Assembly: GCA_016801845.1 (NCBI GenBank)
Contig: CM028911.1
Coordinates: 7,920,885-7,984,884, forward strand
Length of the DNA: 64,000 bases
From: Polydactylus sextarius
Taxonomy: Eukaryota > Chordata > Actinopteri > Polynemidae
Direction: 5' to 3'
Shown here: one piece after another, positions 1-14,200 of the stretch
Position numbering within the stretch: the first letter of the stretch is position 1
Layout of the letters: each line of letters begins with the position of its first letter
Translations under genes and position numbers: made by a program
Notes under the pieces: generated by a model
Told to the model about the DNA's origin: nothing
Database searches by the model: none
The model's input: only the letters and a program-made list of their open reading frames with translations

Positions 1-1027
1 TATTAAATTTAAAACACTGAAGGAAAATTCAATTGTTTGAAGTTGTTCTTCAAAAAGTTCTTTTTTCATCAACCAGTGACAGAGATAGAAAGAAAGAGAT
101 GGCTTCTTTTATTATGGGATTACTGATCCATCCAACAGCGCAGAGCCATCTCAGTTACTGAGCTGGGTACTTGACAGGGGAAGTGGATTTGTGGAATTGT
201 GTTGTTTGGCAGAAGACACTGAGGCCAATTTGTTAGTGATGGACTAGTCTAGTCCAAAGCTCTGTGGAGAGCACTTGGAAGGGCAGGAAGAAGTTGATAT
301 TTTAAATTTGCAGCAGAAGAAGTTGAACAAAATGAAAAGGCGAGTGAAATTATTGCACCACCTGTTTGTAACGCTCAGATCGAGATCAAATACAAAAGAA
401 TTTTAAACTTAGTTATGGATATAACTGATGTATTATTTCCCCTTATGTAACACTCACACTGCTCACATTGTCTTCTTGCATAGCCCAACTTGCCGTGTAA
501 TTCATGTTGATTTGAAAAATATGTCACTCAAAAACTGGTCAGAAAAGGATGCAGTAAGACTCAATTGGATGTCATTATACAACAAATATGGATGTTATTG
601 GTTTCTAACAATGTGTGCCTTGTAATACAGCATCTGAAATCGGCTATTTTTACTTGAGGGTGATGGAAAATGAAACATTTTTCTCACAAACTTCCAGTAT
701 GAACAGTGGAAGCAGAAATATCTTACAAAAGTCAAAAATGTTCACAATGTTATCTAATGTAATTACATTATATCTTATACAAGCATTAAACTTTCCATGC
801 AACAACGCGTAGCATTTGGCTGCTGGTGAGATTATGACTCATAGGAACGACTGGTCCTCTGCTGATTGACTGTAAATGAGGCATTTGAACTGTCCTTTCC
901 CATGAAGGCTCTCCGCTGCCCAGTGACACGTGTATATCCTCAGGCTGAGAATGCCAGAGGATGTCGGGAGGCTTATTCCACATGTGACCAGTCTTCCTCT
1001 CGTGCTCTCTCTGTCTCTCTCCCACAG
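1..1027. other. Non-coding, probably fbln7 intron
   Basis: No exon with splice sites in phase with the sushi exon is visible here. The sequence ends in a pyrimidine-rich tract and an acceptor at 1026-1027. Short open frames in this stretch read as noise. It is most simply the intron before the sushi exon. Confidence 0.6.
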
Positions 1028-4000
1028 CTCCTACCACCTGCCCCTCCCTGGAAGCCCCTGCACATGGAACCAAGTTTGGCTCAAAGTATTTTGTTGGACA
1101 TGAAGTCCATTTCACTTGCTCCCAGGGATACCATCTTGTTGGTTCTGCCACACGTGTTTGCCGCGACAACGGCACGTGGTCTGGCGTCAATGCTGTCTGT
1201 AAAGGTGAGTGTTATTGGGACTTTTTGGTTTATTGAACAAAATATAGAAACTGTTGGCCAATGACAATGTGTAGGACAAATGTTACCCCCATTTTCATCC
1301 CCATTATTTTTGCCATATACAATCACGCATCCACCACCATGTGGATTACTCACTGCTGCGCAAGTATCTCTCCACACCAATTTACGGCAACTTAAACCTG
1401 TGTCTGAAACCCAGACTGGCTAGAAGCCAAACTGAGCTCCTCACACACACAGAGAGAGAGAGAGAGGGGGAGAGAGAGAGAGCGAGATAACAGGTAAAGA
1501 AAAGAGCCATTCTTTAGAGGAACTGGTGCTCCTCAGCATACTGAATGAAGCCCTCGTTAAAATAGCATTAAATGTCTCTGGACACAGAAAAACACCTGTA
1601 CTGCATTCCACTCTGAGGTGCCTCCCCCTCCAGGGTTCTACCCCTCATGAACAGCAGTGTTTGGGCTACTGTAAGACCCCCCTCCCTCTGTCTCTATTGC
1701 TCATGTTTCCCTATTTCTTTGACAGCAGTCCCACTGGATGGGGTTAGGCACAGCCATTATACCCACACTATGGTCCGATAGCACAGAAGTATGCTAAAAA
1801 TGCTATTGATAGCCTCCTCAGTCTGCACTGGTGGCACCCCTCCAAAAAATTTCAAGTAGCACACTCAGTTGAACATGTGCATATGTTTATTGACATTCAC
1901 GGCTAAATCAACAAGAGAGGGCTCGACTCCACACTGTATTATCCCTGTTCGTGTGTTTCAGCCCAACATAAGACGTCTAAATTTAGCTGTGCTTAAAAAG
2001 CAGTATTCACAGAGCACGAAAACGTTCAAGTTAAGGAGAGTTTAAAAATATTTCACAGAGTGAAGTGGGCCTTTTCATGTTATGGCCCTGTGGTGGCCTC
2101 TGGGGAAGCCAAATAAATATTAAAGGGACTGGTTGTCATCCAGTATACCGTGGCTTTAGCAGTGGACCTCAAAGAGTAGCAGAGAACATCTGCGCAAGTC
2201 TTAGAAACAAAGATCACAAGGCACAATGTACTGTTTATTCGTGTTTCCTAACTTCATCTAGGCTTCTGTTGCTGTCAACATATTTATACTGCGTTCAGTG
2301 AAAGTGTATTTTATACAGGTCTGCCATCTTATTAATTATCTACACGCCACAGATAAGTCAATACATTTTCAAATTATAACCTTACACTACACATTCAACC
2401 TTTGCCTTAGTATAAATGTGTTGGATTTGTAAGAATATGTTGGGGGAGTAGTAGAGAGCTGTAAGTAAATTACAGAAGGAGACAGACAGGGATTTTGGCT
2501 TTTAACTTTGAAGATGCAGATGGGTCTTATTGAATTACTCTTTAATAATGATACCCATTAGATTTCATGAAAAGAACTGCTACTTTTTCCACAATTGGAA
2601 CTAATAAAAGGGCATTGCTGATTTACTGTTGACATACTCTATCCATAATGACAGTACCAGTCTCTCCCTCTTAAGTATCAGTTATCAAACTGGGTGGACT
2701 CTCATTCCTGGTCTATGGATGGATGGTAGACAGGAAAGACTTACACAGGCTCTTTTATTTTTTATTTAATTCTTTCTGTATTTCTTTACACGTGTCACAC
2801 TTTTCTTCTTTTCAGTGAAACCTGAAATGTGTGAGTGTTTGAAGCTGAACTTAATCTCACGTCACCTTTCATTATGTTGTTAAATAGAAATACGACTGCA
2901 GACATGACTTTAGTCAGGGCTTTTTTTTTTTTTTTTTGCATCTTGGGAAAGAAGTAGCTGTAATGTAACTTTCCAAAAAGGTAATTATTATTTTTTGCCT
3001 ATGACCTGTTTGCATCACTATGATGGAAAAATTTGATGGGTTTTAGTGGAGACTGTTGAAGAGATTGCAAGTTTCTTCACAAGTTGACTGCTTTCTTACA
3101 TCCAACAGACATAAGTGAATGTGCAAGTAATCCCTGCCAAAATGGGGGTACCTGTGTGGAAGGTGTTAACCAGTATAAATGCACCTGCCCCCAGAGCTGG
3201 AGTGGCTCTCATTGCCAGCACCAAACCCAGACAGGTCAGTGCCACAGAATGATCTGAGTCTCAGACTGAGATCTGATACTCTGCATCTTTCCAATGTGTT
3301 CATCTGCAGATCAAATTGTAGCATAGCTCTTTAATCTCCATGCTCTCTTCTCTAATGCAGCACCGCCTGAATGGAGTGTCATGAATGATCCAGCATTCAG
3401 CCGGAGACCTCGCTGTGCCCAAGTGAACCGAGCCCAACACTGCAGCTGCGATGCAGGCTTTCACATGAGTGGCACCTCTGACAACAGTATCTGTCAGGGT
3501 GAGCTGTAATTATGTGCTACTTAATTGATCCCCTGTGGGGGAGATTCTCCCCATTTGCTGCTGCTGCTCCTCAAATGGAGGCGAGGTCATCCACGGAGCA
3601 GTTCCCCTGAGCAGGCTAAATAGCAGCTGTTAAAGAAACTTTACAGCTGAATACCTGAATCGTTTACTACTCTGGAGATTTATATGGTTACAAATGGAAG
3701 TAATCTGCAGAGCCAGTTGGTGACAAACAAAATAATCCTCTTGAGAACTACGCAAGCTGATTAGCATTCATTTAGGACACGGTTCAGTTGTTTTTAAGAT
3801 GTAACTGATTGAGTAACTTTTCAAAATGGATTTTCAGGCAGTTGCTTCAAGTGCAAAACTGCAGTTTATTTGTTTCTGCCCTAAACTGTATGAGATGCGT
3901 CCAAAGTCCAAACATCACACCACTCTGTGATACTTCTAAATGCAAAATGCCATGGCCTGGCCTTGTTTAAGGCCACGTGCAAACATTTATTTTGTCTGTT

Positions 4001-6479
4001 TCTCCACAGATGTAAATGAGTGTGAGGTGTACCGGTTGGACCAAGGAGGGAAGCTATGTGTCCACGAGTGCGTGAATGTCCCAGGCTCATACCACTGCTC
4101 TTGCCCCAGCGGCTACAAGTTACTCGTAGATGGGCGGAGCTGTGAGGGTGAGTGACAAGAGGCGAAAGGGGACAAAGGCTCATTCACAGAGGCCTGGCTC
4201 TAGATCTGGTGGGGTATTTAGGTCCATAGAGGAATACCTGTGATTTAGAAAGACGAGGAACGTTTTAGCAGCACAGCTTTTTAGTCTTCTGCAGAGGTGT
4301 CCATCGCCCTGCAAACCTTTTACCGTTTCATTAACACCCCTGAAGCTTACAGTACTTGCCAGTGGAATGAATGACCTCACCCTTTCCCAGCAGAAGGGAT
4401 CTTTAGGACATTAGGCGTTTGTGGGAGACTAAACGAAAAAACCAAATAAACAATCAGAGTAGAGCACCCCCTGCTCAGACTGCGGTAACCAGGAAGCAGA
4501 GAGTCAGTCTGGCAAGTCTCTCTCCCCGTTTCTCATTCTTACATGCCTCTGCTGTTTTTGTCTTCCAGATGTGGACGAATGTTTAAGCCAGCAGCACAAC
4601 TGTAGCCGAGGGACAACTTGTATCAACACAGGAGGAGGCTTTCAGTGCGTCAACCCAGAGTGTCCCCGTTCTCATGGTAACATCAGCTACGTCAAGACGT
4701 CGCCCTTGTAAGTAGTTACAGCACAGCACAACCTGTTTGTTTTCTTTGTTGTTCCTTATGCCAATTGGTAAACACTTTTAGAAAAAAAACAAACCAGGAT
4801 TACAGCTCGATCTTCAGCAGGAAATTGTCATCCACTTTCAAATAAGAATCTGCATACGAAATCAGACCCAACTGTGAGATGCTAAAGGGTGTGGTTGTTG
4901 AGAAAGAACTATTGAAATACTATTGAAAGAAATATTAAAGAGGTGCTTTTGACCAAGGTGTCACAACCCATCTAATTGGCCAACTGGCCACCACTGGTAT
5001 TGCTAAAAAATAACATTACAGTCACCATGGCAACCGCTGAGATTTGGCTACATACCAAAAGTCGTTGATGGCTCAAATTAAGCAAACGTTTTTGCAGGAG
5101 AAACTGAACGTTGCCAATGAAACTATAACCAAAACTGTATTGATGCCCCCACATCTACAGATCTTACATTCACGTGGACAGTGTCATTGTAAGAAATATA
5201 TAGAAATTGTAATGACAATAACACAAGTATTGTGGTTATTACTTTATTATAGTGATGCAAGTCGTTCCTGACAAAGAACATGCAGGCTCAGCAGAATTTC
5301 ATTAGATGACATCATTTTTTATTTTTTTTTTTTTTTTATTCTTTGAAACCATGTAGAAGTAGGACGTTTGTGTCCTGGCCAAAAGTTTAGAGACATTGCC
5401 AGTCATCAGCAAGCTGCTTCATTTAAAAGCATGAAACAAAGCTCTGTCTGCTGCTAGTGAACCATCAATGTGGTGAAACACTGCTCCACTGCCAGCAAAA
5501 GAGGATGGATAAATGTTTAGGAAAACACTAGTAACAAGGAGAGAAAGAAGGAAGTCAAGTAAGCCAATAGCTGCGTCCTGGGTCCATGCTACACATTAAT
5601 ACTAATGGTGTTTTGAGTCCAGAGCATTCATGAAGAGTGACTGAGTGAACTTACAGGTGTCAGTGTGTGTACTAAAACCCAACAGTTATTTGCTCAAGTC
5701 TCACAATGCAGTGCTTGAAGGCTTGAAGAAAGACAGCTGCAAGACATTAAAATAAATTGCAGATGATGGTATGATAGCTTAGGGAACATCTCAGCTAATA
5801 AAACAAAAAGTAAAACTTCAGTCATTTTTCTTGAATTATGCACAACCTGACTGATGTCTGTCCACTCATGATCCCATACTTCAGCTCATTTGACCTCATA
5901 TGTACTGTATGTGTTGTATGTGTACTACTCTTTAGCCACTAAGAAACAGTAACAAGTATTTTCCCACAGGGAAAGATTAATTATGTAACAGTTTCTCCAT
6001 GACAAAATGCTCACATGATGACTGTTTAACACAGAAAATGGAAAACATTTACCACTTTGTCCTGTAACAACCCCTGCTTATTAACTGCTTCATTTCTGTC
6101 CTGCAGTCAGTGTGAGAGAAACCCCTGTCCCATGGACAGCCGCTCCTGCCACCTGGCTCCAAAGACCGTGTCTTTCCACTACCTGTCTCTGCCCTCCAAC
6201 CTCCAGACTCCTGCCACGCTTTTCCGTATGGCGACCGCAACGGCTCCTGGGCGCACGGGGCCGGACAGCCTGCGTTTCGGCATAGTGGGCGGGAACTCCA
6301 GAGGTATGTTTGTGATGCAGCGTTCGGACAGACAGACTGGTGAGCTGATACTGGTCCAGCAGCTGCGCGGACCGCAGGAGATCAGCATTGACGTGGACAT
6401 GTCCGAGTACAGCGATCGTACCTTTCAGGCCAAACATGTGGCCAGGGTCCACATCCTGGTTTCACCTTACAACTTCTGA
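1028..6479 (+). CDS. fbln7: Fibulin-7, 3' part (5' exons outside the window)
   Basis: Secreted extracellular-matrix and adhesion glycoprotein of the fibulin family. Six coding exons are visible: 1028-1204, 3109-3234, 3361-3498, 4010-4147, 4569-4707 and 6107-6479 (stop TGA 6477-6479). All joints keep one frame and give about 362 residues. The order is a sushi/CCP domain with its cysteines and a WSG motif (first exon), an EGF domain starting DISEC, a cysteine-poor EGF-like segment, a calcium-binding EGF starting DVNEC, a second starting DVDEC, and the fibulin C-terminal module ending VSPYNF. Sushi followed by EGFs and a fibulin tail is diagnostic of FBLN7. The first visible exon begins inside a codon. 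Family knowledge puts the signal peptide and a coiled coil upstream, about 75 residues missing, and nothing in 1-1027 encodes them. TMEM87B and MERTK as neighbours match the human order. Confidence 0.95.
1442..1488. repeat. Simple repeat, CA/AG-rich microsatellite
   Basis: A short CA run passes into AG dinucleotides interrupted by a G run, within the first visible fbln7 intron. It has no coding meaning. Confidence 0.85.
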
Positions 6480-7295
6480 GAGCACGGTGTGAAAGGAGGA
6501 AGACTACAACCGAGAAAGGTGAAGAGGAATATAAACGAGTGCATTACTGGCACTGATTTTACCCATACCATTCCTTCATCCCTTATCAGAACGTCAAAAG
6601 ACTGAGAGTCAATAATTAACAGTTATATTACAAATATAACAACATATGCCAAACACATAGTAGATGCTTCTTTAAGTGGTAGTGTCAGTTTGAGCTATGA
6701 CTGATGATGTTTGACTGTGTGAGTCTGAATGCATGAAAAGTAGCTTAAAAAAACCATAACGAATGGGTCCTGAGGGATGAATTATTATTATTTTTGTCTT
6801 TACTGTTGCTTTATGTTTGTCTTTGTATGTCATCATAGATCATGTCTTGGTAGCTCAGGGTCAGGCCCTGGGGCTGATGCACTGCCCTCCCTTTATTGAT
6901 GATAAATCCCTTAAGACATTAGTGCTCCTGTGGCTCTAATTTATTGGAAATATTATTGCTGGTTTTTACATTGTAACATACCGTACAACACATGTTTATC
7001 TTCCATCATATATTGTATATTTGATTTTTTTTTTTTTTTTTTTTTTTTTGCAGTGGCTTGCTCTGTCCAAAGCACCAGTCATTGTATTAAGGGAGTTTCT
7101 TTTTTTTCTACAGTAGATGCAGTAACGTACCTGGGCATATTTCCTCTATTACTCATATTCTGTATGTTACTCAGAAATAGTCTCATTATATCCTGAATCA
7201 TTGATGATTTGGCAAGCTTGCCAATGCACTACATAATTTATCTGGAATTTTAATTGTCTCTGCATAACTGAAATAAAGTCAGTCCAACATTTCAG
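6480..7295 (+). other. fbln7: fbln7 3' untranslated region with candidate poly-A signal
   Basis: The sequence after the fbln7 stop is AT-rich and non-coding. A canonical AATAAA lies at 7272-7277, so cleavage near 7290-7300 is a reasonable inference. A T run at about 7024-7049 sits inside it. The true transcript end cannot be seen from DNA alone. Confidence 0.5.
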
Positions 7296-7299
7296 CATT

Positions 7300-10200
7300 T
7301 GTTAGAACTACCTCACTTGATGCTGAACAGTGTGTTATTAAATGTTCTCGTGGCGGTGCTTGTTCTCATTCTTCAACCATTAAGAGTGAATTTTAATGAG
7401 TGAAAGGCAAACCAACACACATTTGATAAATGAACGTTTCACGGCTATAAAAAAAGTTCTGTGACTGAATGGATAAAAGGTTAGAGAGGAAGAATGTGTG
7501 TTTTATAATATAAACCCTCAGGCAGCAGTTCACAGACAATACAAGTCAAAGCAGCAATACCCACAAGTCTTGGAAACAAAAGGAGTTTCACAGTATTTCT
7601 ATCTTGACTTGAATACAAGGAACTAACTGTCAAATTTTGAAAACATATCACAGTGTGTCTATTTGTTACAGAAAGAAGAGACTAATGCTCACCACATGTG
7701 TTCTTCTAACTTCCTTCACTTCTCTACTGTTCTCCATCCTGGGGTTTACATTGCAATAAAAGAGGCCAGAAGAGCTGCATGCTTTCAGGAGGAGTGAATG
7801 GTGGGAATCAAAACACATACCCTGACGGTGCACACTGCTTTGGAAATGACAACGTGTCTTAATGGTGGTCCTAATTTCCTTCGGTAACCAGATCAGGACG
7901 CTCACATTGCAGCTTTTGTTTCGGGCCTGTGTTCAGGCTGTTTGATGTTCACATGTTTCATCCATTCTCAGGCGGAAGGATATTGCCAGAGACAATTGGA
8001 GCACACTGAGCTGCATAACACAAGCCATTTGCTGGAGAGTAATGATAAAAATATACAGTGAGAGCCTTGAGGCAAAGCCAGCGCAGAGTGGTTTGTGCTC
8101 ACATTGTATCAGTCACAGAAACACAGTGAGATGACTTTCCTGCTGTCTTCCTCTCTGAGCTCATAGTGACTTTATGAACCGTCTACAGGTACAGTGTGTT
8201 TCTTCAACCCCCTGTAGCTGGACCTGATCACATGCCAACTGCAAAAAGCACACGCACCTTTCTACAAAAATAGGAAACAATCTTCGCATCAAAAATTCTT
8301 GAAATTCCAGGGACAGTTAAGTGTTGAACTACGGTGTGTATAGCAGCCTCCTCAAATGTTTCTTATTGTTGCCCATTCAAGCTCGAAATCATAAATCACA
8401 GCTGAAGTGAAAAAGCCCAAATATTTGACATTTCCATCAAAATGGAAAAGAGGCACGTGCTGATGGGGGAAGCCCTGAATGAGCGGCGCTCCAGAGGAAT
8501 TCTGCTCGACTTTTATTATTACTCGGGAGAGGGGAGAGGTCGTCTGTGGATCATCTTTCATGTGGGATAAATGTTTGGAAGAATTCCAGAAATATGTGAG
8601 AGTGAAAGGAAAATCAACTTGTAGGGTTTTGAAGATCCCTACAATCGACCATTATAGGCCATCATGTTTGGTTTGATATATATATCATGCTATTGAACAG
8701 AAACAAAAACAGTAAAAACTATGAACTCATGTAGCTGTGTGCTATGAACCAGGACTCGTTGGCACTGGATGCTTTGTGACTTTTCTCGAAAGACTGTTGG
8801 TTTTTATTTGAGATTCCATAAATGTATAACTGAAGCTGTTAAATAATATGACTCTTAACGTTTGATCTCTGAAACCAGAGAAACACTTTAAATCTGTCCT
8901 CTTCAATTGAAACGGGTACAAATATGGAAAACGGTGGTTTAGCCCAACACCTGGTAATAAAGTGATGTCAATTTTTTTAAGGTCAAACCAGTATGATGTC
9001 AATAAAATAACTTGTAACATTGACATGACAAATGTGTTGTTTCAGCCCTTAGTCACAAGCCCATTAAGGACTAATGGCTTGAAAAAAAAATATCAGGGTT
9101 TATTATTTACAGCGACTGGGCTTCATTCAAACTTTCCTCTCAGTATTTCTGTCTGTTTCATTATCATTCATCATAATTTTCCTCAGTTATTTCGATTTTC
9201 TGTCAAAATCTTGGTACATACGTGACATCCTTTTTTTAAAAACAGGATTTTTAACTCAGTAGTAAAATATGTACTTTTATTCCCAAATTAATACTAAAAA
9301 TCAAATCAGAGATCAGGAAACAAACATTCTCCCGTATTCTATTCATATTTAATCTTAGTGTACAGACTTCCTGTGAAGGAGAATAGAAGAAAGCTGCTGG
9401 TATAAAAGGCTCAAGCCCAGTTGTTCATGACACAAATTAAAAAAAAAAAAAAAAAGTCGAGTTATATTATCCAGACAGCTCTCCACTGGAATTATAAAAT
9501 AACAGGAATGAGCCACAACCCATCTGTACAAATAATCCAGGTCCACTGCAGGTGGACTGCAGTTTTATATAACAGAATGACAACTTGCCATCTTATACAC
9601 AATTATTCCACATTTCCAACCAAAAGAACAAAAAAAAAAAAATAAAAAATGAAAGAAAAAAAAAACATCCCATTCAAACGATGTGCTAACCACATAACTA
9701 TTTGTAATAATATGGGGTGTCCCATACACACGAGTTTACAAATCCTGCTGTTACATTTTCTAAAGACGACAAACATGAAGAGACGACAACGTTCCAACTC
9801 CCAAACTATACTGACAAAAACACTATGCCAGTCACTGTTAAACATAACCAGAACATAAACATATTAAGACCTGCGTGAAAGAACGTGTATGTTATTAAAG
9901 TGTCTGAAAAAAGACAAAGACAAAGCAGAAATATTTCAAAGAAATAAACGCTGCAGCGTGCCGTTTGTCTAAAAATATTGTGACATTTCTCAGAATCAGT
10001 CATAAAAGACAAAAGCACACGTCAACACGCTTAGAGTAAACATGGATGAACACACACTCGAGCAACTTATAAGTACACTTGAAACACAAATAAATAATGA
10101 AATCATTTAACTCCATACCAACATACATACAGTATATTGCTCCTTAGTTCAGAAGACATGAAACCTAGCTTATCCACACACTTACAGTAGATTCTGCAAA

Positions 10201-11220
10201 CCTCAATACTACACCGCTGAAGATTTCAAGAACATTTCAGTTCAAAATGTTCAAATTACTTGGCTGTGCTTTTTTCTCTATCACAATCATTCATGCACCA
10301 ATACTGAGGATGCCAGGTTGTTTCAATATGCAACACGAACAAGTTTACACATATAATCCTTGGTTTCCTGAACAGATCAGGCCTCATACAGGAACTACAT
10401 GTAGGCACTGCTCTGATATTCAAAGTGCATAAGAGCAAATCTTCAATTTAGTGTTAACTGTAGTTGATTTTTGCAGAATTTTCTTGTTCAAATTTGTTTC
10501 GTTTTTCTATGCTAGAAACAGGTAATGTTTCAGAAACTCAATCACATTAAAAAGATTTTAAAAAAAATGTTTAATGTATTCCTTATCTTTTGCAATCTCA
10601 ACTATTATACATGTATATAAAGAAAGACCCAGTTTAAAATTAATCAATTTACACACTCCCATCTGTTTTCTGGCTGCAAAACAGCCAGAAAAAACAAATA
10701 CTGAGGAAAAAAAAAGGCATTTTAATTATTTTTACCATCATAAATAAGTATTTGATTTTAATACAGCGAACCAGTAATATACTGATACCCTCAAAAAGAC
10801 ACTTTTTGTATTTGAAAGCATGTTCATGCATGAGGCCCACTGTCCTTAATCAAATAAATTCACATCAACATAACAGAAATAAATACAGCACTTAATATAA
10901 AATGGAACATTCTCTTTGGAAGGAAAGGCTCAAACTGATCATATCAGGGAAATTTTGTTTTGTCTGTGAAATGACAAAGTCTTTTTCTGGTTCTTTGTTC
11001 CTTGATGAGCTGAAGAAATGAGCAGAGATCCTCCTGAATTGTGACCTGCACCACCCTGCAAAGTAGCAGATATTTAGGAGGATCCCCCTGAGGGACTAAA
11101 ATGGCACTCCACCACAACTACCACCCGACTGGAAAATCCCAAAGGAAACCCTGGTGCAGAGTCAGGGACAGGTGCTGTGCTCTCCTTCCATGTCAGTTGA
11201 AGGTCGGAAATATTTTTGCT
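7300..11220. other. Convergent intergenic region plus probable TMEM87B 3' UTR
   Basis: FBLN7 (plus) and TMEM87B (minus) converge here. I see no coding exon. On the minus strand a poly-A hexamer (TTTATT on the plus strand) lies at 9276-9281, which would give TMEM87B a 3' UTR of about 1.95 kb. Another lies at 9099-9104. The remaining 7.3-9.1 kb looks like unique non-coding DNA with A/T runs. Confidence 0.4.
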
Positions 11221-14200
11221 TCACTCCAGCTTCGACATTTCGTACTTGGTCGTCATGATCTCCTGAGGAGGAATATGCAAATGCATTTTTTTTTTATTTA
11301 TGCATAGGCTGTAAAGTTTTAAGGCAGAAATCCCAGAAAACCAATATTATTGCCTGTCACTGTTTAGACTGTAGCGGATACAAGGTTTAGGCTAAGCCCC
11401 ATCCTGCCTGGCTCATCCTGGCAAGCTGTTCGCTCTCACACAGTCTTTTAGTTTAAAATTGTTCATAATCTTTTAAACAAATTCCTCAAAAAAAAAAAAA
11501 AAAGACAAACACTCAGAAGCCATGCTTTCATTCCTGATCAGTGATCCGACTGTGAGTTAAAAAAATTAACATGTTATGTCTGAATTCTGTTTTTTCAATT
11601 AAAAATAATTAAAAAAAAAAACTTGTCACATACCTCGTCTGAGTCGAGCAGCACCGGCAGAGCTCTGCAATGAAAAACAGGACCAGAGACAGAAGAGTCT
11701 GTTAGAACGATACATGCCTTGTGAAAACTCCTTTCCGGATTAGTAAATATAAATTAGAAATGATGCTTACACATCAGTGAGAGAACTAGGAATGTTATCC
11801 TCCACCCACTTCAAGTCTTCATCCTGGAGAAGAAGAAGCAGACTTGATGAAAAAGGGAATGCTGCCATCTGCTGAAACATGGAGCACTTCCACTGCTGCA
11901 CGTATTAAACTTGGACATTTACTAACATATATAATTAATATTTAATACACATCACCAAAATCACACTAATTAATATGGAACTATTACAATTCAAGTATTA
12001 AGTGTTATTACTTACAGGGTTCGGTTCTGCAAACTTCACCGTGCCGTTTGTCTCACTTTTATTTGCTCTCAACTTCATGCCATCAGCTGTGAATTAAAAG
12101 AATTGAGAAAAACAAACAGGGAACAAAGAAGAAAAATAAATACAATAAGATTATTACACATGGAAAGTATCGGCAGTGTTCTCTGTAAAAATAATGCCTG
12201 TGATGTTCTCATACCGAGGTTTGTAGAGGCGACGAATTCTTCAATCTCCTCGTCGTCAGAGTCATCCATGAGAGGTGTGAAGGCATACCTAAGGACATTG
12301 GTTTTATTAATTCATAATGTATCAGTAGGACAAGAACAAACTGTCTAATTCAGTTCAAGCTACTGAACTTGGGTGCTGATGTGCTACTTGCCTTTGGTTG
12401 TTTGCAGACGGCCTCCATAAAAACATTATGACGAGCAGAATGATGGAGAACAAGAACCTCCAGAAAGCATCTTCCACCCACAGCTCGATCCAATCCTTTA
12501 CACAAAACAAACACGTCCAATTCTCAATAAATGGAAAACCTAAAATATTATTTTATTATTTTATGATGAACATGCCAAACCATACTCACAGACTGGCAAT
12601 CTGCTAGCCGAAACTTTTTTGCCGTCCAACCCATGAAAACGATGGAAGCTGAGGAAAAAAAGTTGAGACAAAACTCACTCTTCTTCTGTTAGAAATAACT
12701 CAGGCACAAAGTGCATGTATGTCCCAACATAACCGCAAGAGTAGCCGCCCCACTTACCGATCACAGCAAATATCAGTGTGTTTGTAAAGTGTCTGTAGAG
12801 AGACAACTTGACAGGGTTTCTCCTCAGCTTCAGAGTCTTGATGGTTTGTGCCAGGCTGACAAAGATGTTAGTGGCAGTCAAGGTAAACAAGGCAAACATC
12901 CCTTATAACGTCTACACTGGAATATGTACTGTAGATAATTTGCACTGCTTTTTTGTAATCGTTCACATTTTTTGTACAAACAAATTAATTAGGTACATTT
13001 GCCTCTATACAAATAAGTCCCATAGTCAATCCTGCATATTGTGACACTGTAGTGACTCAGTTCTGCAGAAGTCTTTTATACTTTTACAAGTGTCTAGATG
13101 TGCATAACAGCATCTACAAATTAAATATATATGTTTTTGATTTAACCAGATAAAGATGTATGCTAAAATTCAAATGCAATTTGTTAAAAAAATAAAATAA
13201 AATCAATAACTGCTGCTACTGAAAATGTGATGTGTTCAAATTTAAATTACACGTATTATATTTACATCAGCAATTCATCCTGTGGAGACACATTTACAGT
13301 AAACCATTGCAAAACAAAACTGGCTGGTGGTTGGGCATGCAGATCACTTCCTTCTTGCCCAATCAGCCCAAGACACAAACAACAACAATACTACAAAATG
13401 TCGTTACTTGGAGCAAAGGAGAAAAAAATGATTAAGTGAAATTTCAAGATCAGTTAAACCACCAACCAGAATTTTTTTTTTTCAAATTTCAATAGAAAAT
13501 GAATTATTGATGCATTTTTTCAGAGATGCTTTTTCTAATCATCAGGGAAAGTGACCTGAAGATTAAACTATCCTGGTCTAATTTGGGCTAATATGAAGGA
13601 GGTGAGGACCAGAGGGGGAACCACACAAGGGAAAGTTTGTAGGGAGCATAAAAGGATATCCACCAGCATAGAGAGGAATCAAGCAGAGCCAGGGGAATGT
13701 TGGCCAGCAGGGCCAAGTCAGAGTCTTTTGCCTAGAAGGGAGGACAGAGCAGGACCAGAGGTCACAAGGAAAGAGGTTAAAGATGTGGGGGAAAAAAAAA
13801 AAAAATCACAGATAGGATGGAAGTAAAGTAAAGAAAGTAAAATATAGAATCATTCACCAAGGTGCAAAGAGGAAAATAACCAATCAACCAACCCAAAAAA
13901 GCAAGAACACTGAGGATCATTTGAGATTGATTAAGTGACAAACATCCGCATTGTTTGTTATTATCGGTGTTGCTGACGAGTACACACTGGAAGGATATGA
14001 ACCAGATGCCACAGGAGTCAAACACAGCCAGAATAATTGCTGTAATGAGAGCGGGGCCATTGTCTCGGGTCTTGATTTTTTTTTTTGGCCCAAACAAATG
14101 AAGAAAAATAAATACATTGAGAAAACACTTTTATCTCAAAACACAAGCTGACAACAAACCACAGAGTTTTAATATTGTTAATTCTGATTCATTTTTCAGT

